Shown: piece after piece, positions 16,732-22,530 of the stretch
Position numbering within the stretch: position 1 is the stretch's first letter
How the letters are laid out: every line of letters begins with the position of its first letter
Assembly (NCBI GenBank): GCA_035406685.1
Contig: DAONLM010000022.1
Span: 1 to 22,530, forward strand
DNA: 22,530 nucleotides
From: DAONLM01 sp035406685
GTDB taxonomy: Bacteria; Spirochaetota; GWE2-31-10; MWDO01
Direction: 5' to 3'
Notes under the pieces: model-generated
Database searches by the model: none
Told to the model about the DNA's origin: nothing
Seen by the model: only the letters and a program-made list of their open reading frames with translations
Program-made: the position numbers and the translations under genes

Positions 16732-17301
16732 ATGAGGAAAATTTTTGTTTTACTATCTACTTTATCTTTACTATTCTTCTTTGTAAACTGTCCACAAGAA
16801 GAAAACAAAGAGCCTACTGCAGAAGAAAAGGCTAGTGCTAAAAAATCAATAGCAGCATTAAATGTTGCTATGCAACAAGCATATACTACTGGGCAAAGTA
16901 ATGCTGCACCTCAAAATCCAATGTATACAACTACAAGCTATGATATCAATGAGACATTGGATGCTTCTGCATGGGGTGGCAGTGGAACAATCACTGTTAC
17001 TGGGACTGGTAGTTATGACGATGAGACTAACAAATATTCAATGACAATGACCTTGAAGTTTAATAATTATACCTATGCAGGTATTACAATTAATGGTAGC
17101 TGTACTTTAACATCTAGTGGGACAGATGATACATTCAGTATGACTTATAATGGTAGTTTTAAGGTAACTGGTGAATATAATATGTCTCTCTCAATAAAAG
17201 AGAATATAACATTTACAGGCAGTACTTTATCTTACAGTGCTACAATTACTGTTGATGGTAAGACATGGACCGAAAGTCAGACAGTAAATATGAGTTATTA
17301 A
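16732..17301 (+). CDS. small secreted lipoprotein, Ser/Thr/Gly-rich
   Basis: The 189-residue protein begins with MRKIFVLLSTLSLLFFFVNC. This is a lipoprotein signal with Cys20 as the lipid-modified residue; the lipobox FVNC is loose in the way seen in spirochaetes. A short charged linker (PQEENKEPTAEEK) follows. The mature part is rich in Thr, Ser, Gly and Asn and alternates polar and hydrophobic residues (GSGTITVTGTGSYD, YSMTMTLKFNNY, SLSYSATITVDG-like strands), suggesting a beta-sandwich or beta-barrel-like fold. I do not recognise the family. The gene is a unit of its own, with an extended -10 promoter, a strong AGGAG site and a strong terminator. Together with its less AT-rich codons, this suggests high expression. 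It is probably exposed on an envelope surface. Confidence 0.88.
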   Translation: MRKIFVLLSTLSLLFFFVNCPQEENKEPTAEEKASAKKSIAALNVAMQQAYTTGQSNAAPQNPMYTTTSYDINETLDASAWGGSGTITVTGTGSYDDETNKYSMTMTLKFNNYTYAGITINGSCTLTSSGTDDTFSMTYNGSFKVTGEYNMSLSIKENITFTGSTLSYSATITVDGKTWTESQTVNMSY

Positions 17302-17320
17302 TTAACATTTATGTGGACAG

Positions 17321-17348
17321 AAAGGCTCTCTTTTAAAAGAGAGCCTTT
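17321..17348. terminator. perfect-palindrome terminator, probably bidirectional
   Basis: AAAGGCTCTCTTTT at 17321-17334 is followed directly by its exact reverse complement up to 17348, so the 28 bases form a perfect palindrome that can fold into a GC-cored hairpin. On + it is followed by a T-rich run (TTTATTTTTT beginning in the stem), making a classic rho-independent terminator for the lipoprotein gene. On - it sits 26 bases after the stop of the ATPase operon's last gene and may end that transcript too. Confidence 0.88.
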
Positions 17349-17374
17349 ATTTTTTAAAATTCATTATAAAAATT

Positions 17375-17686
17375 TTAAACAGAAAGCCCTATTGCCTTTC
17401 TAATTAATTCAAGCATTGATTTTCTCTCCTCAATATGGCCTTCCATATCTGGGACCTCCACCAACAATGGATACTCTCCAGATAATTGATGAGACATTAT
17501 TCTATCCTCTATTGCGAGTGCTAATTTCTCTGTGATTATCAATACTCCAATATCGCCATAATCTCCATTTATAACTCTATTAAACTCATCTAAAATATCA
17601 CTATTAGATTCAACAACTCTACCCTGAATACCGACAAATTTAAAAGAAAGAACAACATCCTCATCACCTAAGACAAAAAAAGTCAT
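17375..17686 (-). CDS. atpF: V/A-type ATPase subunit F
   Basis: Subunit F is a small central-stalk protein that sits with subunit D in the rotor of V/A-type ATPases. The 103-residue length is typical. It shows the Rossmann-like pattern of the family: a start FFVLGDEDVVLSFKFVGIQG (similar to the common G-D-x-d-x-v-x-GF-x-l-x-G), a central strand GVLIITEKLA, and the late phrase YPLLVEVPDMEG, matching P-x-i-v-x-IP. It is the last gene of the ptsN-H-C-I-K-F series, 11 bases after the subunit K stop, and is followed by the palindromic terminator. Its usual partners A, B and D are not downstream, which is unusual. Note that this atpF is not the F-type b subunit. Confidence 0.92.
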   Translation of the reverse strand: MTFFVLGDEDVVLSFKFVGIQGRVVESNSDILDEFNRVINGDYGDIGVLIITEKLALAIEDRIMSHQLSGEYPLLVEVPDMEGHIEERKSMLELIRKAIGLSV

Positions 17687-17697
17687 TCTACTCTACC

Positions 17698-18042
17698 CTA
17701 TTTTGTCTGAAGAATAAAAAATGCAATCAAAAATCCCCAGAGAGATACACCTTCTGCAAGAGCAGTTAAAACAAGAGCCATACCTCCAATCTCTGGCTTT
17801 TCACTTAAAGCCCCCATTGCAGCAGATCCTATTTTACCAACAGCAAGACCAGAACCAACAGTTGCACAACCAATGGCAATTGCAGCACCAAAATATTTTG
17901 CATATTTAGAATTATCACTCTCTTCTTTTATACTTGCCTCACCCTTAGAAGATTTTGTCTCTTCTGCTGCAAATACAACTGTTGTTCCCAATAACCCCAT
18001 GAGTAAAAGATGTAAAAAAAGAATTAAGGCTATTTTTTTCAT
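17698..18042 (-). CDS. atpK: V/A-type ATPase proteolipid subunit K (rotor ring)
   Basis: Subunit K forms the membrane ring that carries ions. This 114-residue version has one helical hairpin (about 50-78 and 86-111), not the doubled four-helix form. It is preceded by a hydrophobic N-terminal signal-like segment (4-26, ending FAAEE) and a charged linker, an arrangement reminiscent of the Thermus subunit. The ion-carrying carboxylate is E97 in LTALAEGVSLWG. The residues that make a sodium site in Na+ rings (Gln on helix 1, Ser/Thr after the Glu, Tyr five further) are here S64, G98 and W102. Proton coupling is therefore the more likely reading. Its ATG overlaps the subunit I stop in an ATGA junction, indicating translational coupling. 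Confidence 0.93.
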   Translation of the reverse strand: MKKIALILFLHLLLMGLLGTTVVFAAEETKSSKGEASIKEESDNSKYAKYFGAAIAIGCATVGSGLAVGKIGSAAMGALSEKPEIGGMALVLTALAEGVSLWGFLIAFFILQTK

Positions 18043-20054
18043 TTGTATTCCTCCATTTTTAATTTATTTATTTTAAAAGGGATGAAAGGTTTCCCCTGTT
18101 CAGAAAAAAACTTTGAGAAAAATTCATAATACTCAAGTCTTATTGTCTGAATTCCAACTATCATCCCTTCCAATGCAATGATTAAGAGATTGCCTATTAT
18201 TAAAACTATTATTCCACCAATAGAAAATATCTCTCCCCCACCTAAAATCACAGCCAATTGGACAGTGGTAAAACTTAGAATTGCATGAGCAAAAGCAAAT
18301 GCACCGATTCTTATAAAACTCAAATTATTGCTTATTGTGCTTAATAAAACCTCAAAAAGCTCAACAAAAGCAAGAAAAAACCACATTCCTATCCCTTCAT
18401 GAAAAATAGGCTTATGACCAGTTATAAGATTTGCCAGAGGTTCTTTTAAAAATATTAAAAAAATAGAAATAAGTGTTATAATAATAAATATAATAGAAGG
18501 ACTCTTCTTAAATAAAATAACTTCTAATAACATTATTGCCAATGATAAAAGCATAAAAAAACCGGCTATTCCAGTATGAGAAAAAAGAATATTTACTATC
18601 TTTCTCTTTAAAATATTATTTACTATATTAATAAAAATACCGGTTAGATTTATAATTATTCCAAAGGCAATTGTTACAAAAAATATATTAAGACTATTCT
18701 CAGCAGATAGATCAATAATATATGGCCGATCAATGCCAAACAATTTCTTATTTATTGGTCTAAAAATAAATTCAAGATCATAATGTTCAAAACAAAATAT
18801 AGAGCCATAAAGATAACCAAAAATCATTGCTGATATTCCAACAGCACTTATTATAAAACCAGCATCTTTATTCTTTTTATTAACAAGTTGAAGGATAAGT
18901 CCAACGAGAAATATCACAAATCCCTGTCCAATATCACCATACATCATTCCAAAAAATACTAAGAATGAAAAAGTAACAAAAATAGTTGGGTCAATTGTCC
19001 CATAAACCGGTGTCCCATAATTAAAGATTAATTTTTCAAAAGGTTTTATCAATGGATTATTCTCCATAAATACCGGTACTTTTAATAATCCTTTTCTAAC
19101 CTCTTCCATCTCCTCTGGTTTATAGGTAATTAATGAATGTTTTGGCCCCAATAAATCTTTTATACCTTTAATAAATTGTTTTAATTTTTTTTCTAAAATC
19201 CACCCCTCAATTATTGTAATTGTCTCAGAATGTTTTAAATTACTATACAACTCTAAATATAATTTTTGAAGATTAAAACTTCTTTTATAAGAAATAATGA
19301 ATCTTTCATATTTATTTAAGTAATCTTTTTTAAAATCCTCTATTTCCTCTATCTTTTTATTTAAATTATCCAATTCAGAAATAAGATATGAAACCATCTC
19401 TTTTGGAATTTTATCCTCTTCGCCGGGTATCTTTTTTTCTTTAAAAGAGGTCTTTTTTAGTTCACTCTCAACTGTCCATCTCCCCTTTTTAGAAGTAAAT
19501 ATAATATATAGATCTTTTTCCAATTCCACAGGGATAAACCTCTCTTTTAACTTTTCCTTTAATAATTCCATATCTTTTGAAAGAATAGAACCAACAAAGA
19601 AATGGAGATTAACAAAACCTTCAAGATCTTTTTTAGAAATTGTAAGATTCTTAAACTGCTTTAATTCATTAATACTATCCTGTAACTCTTTTTTTCTTAA
19701 CAGAAATTCATCATATTTCTCTTTATATGGCTTTATTATATTTAAAACATCTTCAAAAAATTTATCTATCTCATTAATATCTTTTAATTCCCCATAAGAG
19801 TTATCACTTTTAAGATTAAAAAAGATATTTATTGTTTCGATATTCTTTTCTATTCGCTGCAATAAATTAAAAATTTCGCTCTGTTTTAATTCTTTTTTAT
19901 CCTCAAAAGAAATTTTCTTTTCATTGGTAGATTTATTTGCTTCACTCCTATTAATTTCAACCCATCCAAAATCTCCCAGAAAATCCAGTGCCTTCTGAAA
20001 ATCCTGTTCCATTACAGCAAGTTGAATATATCTCATTCTACTACTGAATAACAT
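18039..20054 (-). CDS. atpI: V/A-type ATPase subunit I (stator, ion channel)
   Basis: Subunit I (related to eukaryotic subunit a) anchors the peripheral stalks and forms the ion half-channels against the K ring. The 671 residues have the expected two parts. A cytoplasmic N-terminal half (1-340) is rich in Lys/Glu coiled coil. The C-terminal half has about eight membrane helices, starting at FVTFSFLVFFGMMYGDIGQGF. The two arginines that face the rotor carboxylate in this family are present: R582 in SFIRIGAFAFAHAILS and R639 in QTIRLEYYEFFSKFF. The ATG is at 20054, 16 bases after the subunit C stop. The signature start (MRYIQLAVMEQDFQKALDFLGDFGWVEI) follows 7 residues in. No truncation or frameshift is seen. 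Confidence 0.95.
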   Translation of the reverse strand: MLFSSRMRYIQLAVMEQDFQKALDFLGDFGWVEINRSEANKSTNEKKISFEDKKELKQSEIFNLLQRIEKNIETINIFFNLKSDNSYGELKDINEIDKFFEDVLNIIKPYKEKYDEFLLRKKELQDSINELKQFKNLTISKKDLEGFVNLHFFVGSILSKDMELLKEKLKERFIPVELEKDLYIIFTSKKGRWTVESELKKTSFKEKKIPGEEDKIPKEMVSYLISELDNLNKKIEEIEDFKKDYLNKYERFIISYKRSFNLQKLYLELYSNLKHSETITIIEGWILEKKLKQFIKGIKDLLGPKHSLITYKPEEMEEVRKGLLKVPVFMENNPLIKPFEKLIFNYGTPVYGTIDPTIFVTFSFLVFFGMMYGDIGQGFVIFLVGLILQLVNKKNKDAGFIISAVGISAMIFGYLYGSIFCFEHYDLEFIFRPINKKLFGIDRPYIIDLSAENSLNIFFVTIAFGIIINLTGIFINIVNNILKRKIVNILFSHTGIAGFFMLLSLAIMLLEVILFKKSPSIIFIIITLISIFLIFLKEPLANLITGHKPIFHEGIGMWFFLAFVELFEVLLSTISNNLSFIRIGAFAFAHAILSFTTVQLAVILGGGEIFSIGGIIVLIIGNLLIIALEGMIVGIQTIRLEYYEFFSKFFSEQGKPFIPFKINKLKMEEYK

Positions 20055-20070
20055 TTTTAATCTTCCATCC

Positions 20071-21069
20071 TTAATCTAAATTCAAATTATATCTTAATGA
20101 TTCTACAAGTTTAACTATATTATTATACTCTTTCATCTTTATATAAACATAAGCAATTATCGATAAAATATTAAATTCAATATAAAAATATCCTATATAT
20201 AAATTGGCAATTCTCTCTTCAACCTTCTCTTCGAGAAGTGGTATATTAACCTCTCCATTTTCGTCAGTTGTCTCTTTAATCAATAATTTAATTGATTTAG
20301 GGTATTTTTCAAAAATTTTATCTACCTCATTTGGAACAAACTCCATTGAAAAAATATTTTTTATAAGATCAAGAGAGATTAAACCATTCATTTTTATAAA
20401 AGTCTCTTTAACATCATCAAAGACTTTATTATAATAAAACCTTGTTCTTAATGCCCATAAAATATTATGCCAGTTCATCTCTTCGATTAAAACTTTTTTT
20501 ATTTTCTCTTTCTGCTCTTTTGTAAATCCTTTTAAAGAATTTAATAAATTAATATAATAAAATTTATCAAGTTCATTTTCAACATATATCCTACTCTTTT
20601 TACTCTCTATGAGAGGTAGCACAAAACTAAAAATTGTATTTACAAATATAGAGGTAATATTCTTAAAATCAGAAAGATCCATACTATAAACTAATTTATA
20701 ATTAATAGAATTTTTTAATTTAACTTCAAATAGATCTTTAACATTCTTCTCTTTTGAATAATGGCAATTTATTATAATCTTAACATTTTCTATCTCATAT
20801 TTTAATATTAAAGCATTTAATAGTTCATTTTTATAATCAAAATATTTTACTATATCATTAATCTGATTATAAATTTTTCTTTTTAACTTACTCTCAATAT
20901 AGGTAAACATCTTTTTGGTTGTAAGATTAGAGTCAATATCATCTCCCAATAACTCTTTTGCTAACTTATCAATCGTATCAATCTTTCTTAATCTTTTATA
21001 ATTATCTCCTACAATACTTTTGGAGTGAATTCCATGAATTTTTGCAATAACATATTCATAACCTAACAT
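20071..21069 (-). CDS. atpC: V/A-type ATPase subunit C
   Basis: Subunit C (AC39/d family) is a funnel that couples the central stalk to the membrane ring. Length 332 is normal. Recognisable phrases are the N-terminal YEYVIAKIHGIHSK (usual form Y-x-y-x-x-a-R-x-r-a), the helix YEIENVKIIINCHY, MNWHNILWALRTRFYYNK, and the closing EFNILSIIAYVYIKMKEYNNI. The last corresponds to the E-x-x-N-i-r-x-i signature near the C-terminus. The family diverges fast, and position between H and I supports the call. It starts 5 bases after the H stop and ends 16 bases before I. The usual order in Thermus or Enterococcus is I, K, E, C, F, so finding C ahead of I is a rearrangement. Confidence 0.9.
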   Translation of the reverse strand: MLGYEYVIAKIHGIHSKSIVGDNYKRLRKIDTIDKLAKELLGDDIDSNLTTKKMFTYIESKLKRKIYNQINDIVKYFDYKNELLNALILKYEIENVKIIINCHYSKEKNVKDLFEVKLKNSINYKLVYSMDLSDFKNITSIFVNTIFSFVLPLIESKKSRIYVENELDKFYYINLLNSLKGFTKEQKEKIKKVLIEEMNWHNILWALRTRFYYNKVFDDVKETFIKMNGLISLDLIKNIFSMEFVPNEVDKIFEKYPKSIKLLIKETTDENGEVNIPLLEEKVEERIANLYIGYFYIEFNILSIIAYVYIKMKEYNNIVKLVESLRYNLNLD

Positions 21070-21074
21070 ACTTA

Positions 21075-21404
21075 CTATTCCGATGACTTTTTTATAAAAT
21101 TAGATAAAATATTTTCAAGATATATTAAAGCATCTTTTTTTTTAGTATTAAGATCACCTAATTTAAAAAGAAATTCATTGAGTCTTTTTTCCAGTTCTTT
21201 CTCTCTTGTTTTTTTAAATTCTTCAATTCTCTCTTCTTTTAGTCTAAAATATTTCTGATAAATCTCCTTCTTTATTTCACCTGTTTTTCTACTAATATCC
21301 ATTCTGGCATTATCAATGATTTTTTGATATTCGGCCTCAGCCTTTTTAATTATTGAGTTAGCCTCCTCTTCTGTCTCCTTTATCTTTCTTAATAAATCTT
21401 CCAT
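21075..21404 (-). CDS. V/A-type ATPase subunit H/G (peripheral stalk)
   Basis: The 109-residue protein is almost entirely a predicted coiled coil dominated by Lys, Glu, Arg and Ile. It begins MEDLLRKIKETEEEANSIIKKAEAEYQK, the pattern typical of the archaeal subunit H and bacterial subunit G. These pair with subunit E to form the stators that hold the catalytic head still. Size fits H/G (about 100-110) rather than E (about 190-200), although a shortened E cannot be ruled out. Subunit E itself is not in this window. A ribosome site is weak but present in AGGTTATATATT before the ATG. The subunit C gene begins 5 bases after its stop, so it is co-transcribed with the ATPase genes. Confidence 0.8.
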   Translation of the reverse strand: MEDLLRKIKETEEEANSIIKKAEAEYQKIIDNARMDISRKTGEIKKEIYQKYFRLKEERIEEFKKTREKELEKRLNEFLFKLGDLNTKKKDALIYLENILSNFIKKSSE

Positions 21405-21430
21405 AATATATAACCTTTATTATTTAAATT

Positions 21431-21904
21431 TTATTTAACAAATCTCTGATCCTCTTCAAATTGAACTATTGTCTCAGAAACCTCCTTGGGATTCTTACAC
21501 TTCATTATTGATGGATAAAAATTAGGATTTGTCAAAAAAATAGCAATATTTCTCAATATTTTTAAATGGTTTTCTGGTTGCTTATCATCCCCAATAAGAA
21601 GCATAACTAAATGAACTGGCTTGCCATCCAGAGAATCATAATCAATCCCTTTATGAGAAATACCTAAAACCCCCATTGATCTTTCTATATTAGGAATATG
21701 CGTATGAGGTATTGCTATATTAGGTGCAATACCAGTTGTCATCTTTCTTTCTCTCTCCCATATACCTTTAAGAATCTCTTCTCTAATATCAAGATGCTCC
21801 ACATCAGCAAGAAAATTAACCATTTCTTCAAATAATTCTTCTTTATCAGTACTCTGAATCTCCATCTTAATATTCTCTGGTTTAAAAATTTCTGAAACTA
21901 ACAT
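21431..21904 (-). CDS. PTS IIA domain protein, nitrogen-regulatory/fructose type (PtsN-like)
   Basis: The 157-residue protein is a stand-alone EIIA type-2 domain. The phosphorylated histidine is H67 in APNIAIPHTHI, matching the G-x-A-x-PH motif, and GRER-like WERERKMTTGI precedes it. The C-terminal half has VHLVMLLIGDD and HLKILRNIAIFL, also family-typical. No IIB or IIC sugar-transport domain is attached or nearby, which points to a regulatory role like PtsN. GGAGA precedes the ATG by about 6 bases. It is the first gene of the ATPase operon (26 bases to H/G), downstream of a good promoter. A regulatory link between PTS phosphorylation state and the ATPase is an attractive but unproven inference from position. 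Confidence 0.9.
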   Translation of the reverse strand: MLVSEIFKPENIKMEIQSTDKEELFEEMVNFLADVEHLDIREEILKGIWERERKMTTGIAPNIAIPHTHIPNIERSMGVLGISHKGIDYDSLDGKPVHLVMLLIGDDKQPENHLKILRNIAIFLTNPNFYPSIMKCKNPKEVSETIVQFEEDQRFVK

Positions 21905-22008
21905 TTTATTTCTCCAAAAATTTTATTATATAATAAAATTCAAATTTATTAAATAAAGTCAATATATTTTTTAAAATTATTTTTATTAATATATCAATAT
22001 TCTATTTA

Positions 22009-22036
22009 ATTATAATTTATTTTCTTAAAAAGTCAA
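22009..22036 (-). promoter_or_regulatory. promoter of the ptsN-ATPase operon, in the 21905-22195 gap
   Basis: On the minus strand TTGACT (22036-22031, 5/6 match) is followed after 16 bases by a perfect TATAAT (22014-22009). Transcription should start near 22002, leaving a leader of about 100 bases before the ptsN-like ATG at 21904. That leader is AT-rich and contains an all-AT palindrome around 21922-21940 but no riboswitch I recognise. The remainder of the 291-base gap carries the hairpin at 22148-22189 and the 11-base motif at 22092-22102, with no gene. Confidence 0.6.
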
Positions 22037-22147
22037 TTATTTTTTTTAATAAAATTAAGGATATTTATTTTTAAACAATTAAAATTGAGATAATTATCCT
22101 AATGATAATTTTAGTTTTAGAGAGTTATAAAGATAAAATTTATGAGA

Positions 22148-22189
22148 TTATTAAAAAATCTATATTTTCTAATATAGAATTTTTAATAA
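22148..22189 (-). terminator. long AT-rich hairpin after the right-edge gene
   Basis: The arms 22148-22166 and 22171-22189 pair over 19 positions with a single A-A mismatch, closed by a TTCT loop. The stem begins 6 bases after the stop codon of the right-edge gene. It is nearly all A-T with only one G-C pair and is not followed by a clean T run, so it is a plausible but unusual terminator or a 3'-end stabilising structure. Confidence 0.5.
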
Positions 22190-22195
22190 ATCTGA

Positions 22196-22530
22196 TTAAT
22201 AGTATGTCTCAAAGCCTATTACCTGATAGCAATCGTTATAGATTGCTTTGTAAAAGGGCGTAGTGTTACCGGAAAAGTGGGATAATTCTCTGCTCTTTCT
22301 CCACTTTTTAATCTTTGTTAGTCTTAAGAATAACTTTAATGTTATTATACTACATTTCATCTCTACCCCGGTAATCCCAAGTTTATCATACTCTTCTAAA
22401 AAGAGTAGGATAATTCTCCTCAATAAACAACCCATGCTAAAAAAATTAAGATCAGCATGGATCTTTTTTAAAAACCGATAGTCCTGTTTGGAAAGATATA
22501 TATGAATTCTTGCATCTCCATCTATTCTTT
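22196..22530 (-). CDS. 5'-truncated gene for a small basic protein, possibly ribbon-helix-helix
   Basis: The frame is open to the right edge, so the true start lies outside. About 111 residues are visible, and the ATG at 22435 is internal. The first visible part reads RIDGDARIHIYLSKQDYRF, then LKKIHADLNFFSMGCLLRR and IILLFLEEYDKLG. That is a short strand (ARIHIYLS) followed by two amphipathic helices, which is the order of a ribbon-helix-helix DNA-binding fold. A basic stretch (TKIKKWRKSRELSHF) and the tail YKAIYNDCYQVIGFETYY follow. The tail is shared with the fragment at 1-57 at 17 of 18 residues. I do not know the family. No transposase or nuclease motif is seen. DNA binding is inferred from predicted fold only. 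Confidence 0.7.
   Translation of the reverse strand, partial: RIDGDARIHIYLSKQDYRFLKKIHADLNFFSMGCLLRRIILLFLEEYDKLGITGVEMKCSIITLKLFLRLTKIKKWRKSRELSHFSGNTTPFYKAIYNDCYQVIGFETYY

Noticed and set aside
22263..22481. 72-codon frame on + at the right edge
   Set aside because: The opposite strand frame is open to the edge and its product tail is conserved with the left-edge copy, so the minus frame is the real one.
22196..22530. Right-edge gene as a transposase of an insertion sequence
   Set aside because: No DDE or HUH motif, no terminal inverted repeats or target duplication are visible, and the copies differ mostly at silent sites as in ordinary paralogues.

Overview
The window is a very AT-rich bacterial chromosome segment. 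It is densely coded and has no rRNA, tRNA, CRISPR array or intact mobile element that I can see. Several traits point to a spirochaete-like organism: a V/A-type ATPase gene cluster, an OmpA-like domain with GHTA in place of the usual GHTD, a degenerate lipobox, and a spare nitrogen-type PTS IIA protein. This placement is an inference; no single gene here fixes the lineage.

Layout. (1) 1-57 is the last 18 codons of a small gene, and 22196-22530 holds a paralogue in the opposite orientation. The two copies bracket the window. (2) 311-11868, all on +, is a cell-shape and envelope operon: a membrane-anchored TPR protein, mreB, mreC, mreD, mrdA (PBP2), rodA, a B12/radical-SAM-DUF2344 fusion protein, a PAS/kinase/receiver protein and obg. 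Neighbouring genes are separated by 35 bases or fewer, or overlap. (3) 11895-17301 holds smaller units: mtgA (-), an OmpA-family protein (+), a Lys/Glu-rich TPR protein (-), a cyclic-nucleotide-domain/GGDEF protein (-) and a small lipoprotein (+) with a strong promoter and terminator. (4) 17375-21904, all on -, is an operon reading ptsN-like, then V-ATPase subunits H/G, C, I, K and F. Subunits A, B, D and E are not in it.

How they fit together. MreBCD, PBP2 and RodA form the elongasome, which makes lateral wall peptidoglycan. MtgA can polymerise glycan strands, and the OmpA-like protein probably ties an envelope layer to peptidoglycan. The V-ATPase cluster encodes the membrane sector (I, K) plus stalk and connecting subunits (C, F, H/G), so the catalytic head must be encoded elsewhere. 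Two signalling proteins look catalytically altered. The hybrid kinase has Leu where the phosphoacceptor His should be, and has no His anywhere before residue 237. The GGDEF protein carries RGNES instead of GGDEF. These two, with the duplicated edge gene and the split ATPase operon, are the points most worth checking.

Promoters close to the sigma-70 consensus are visible before mtgA, the GGDEF gene, the lipoprotein gene and the ATPase operon. Several genes use GTG or TTG starts.
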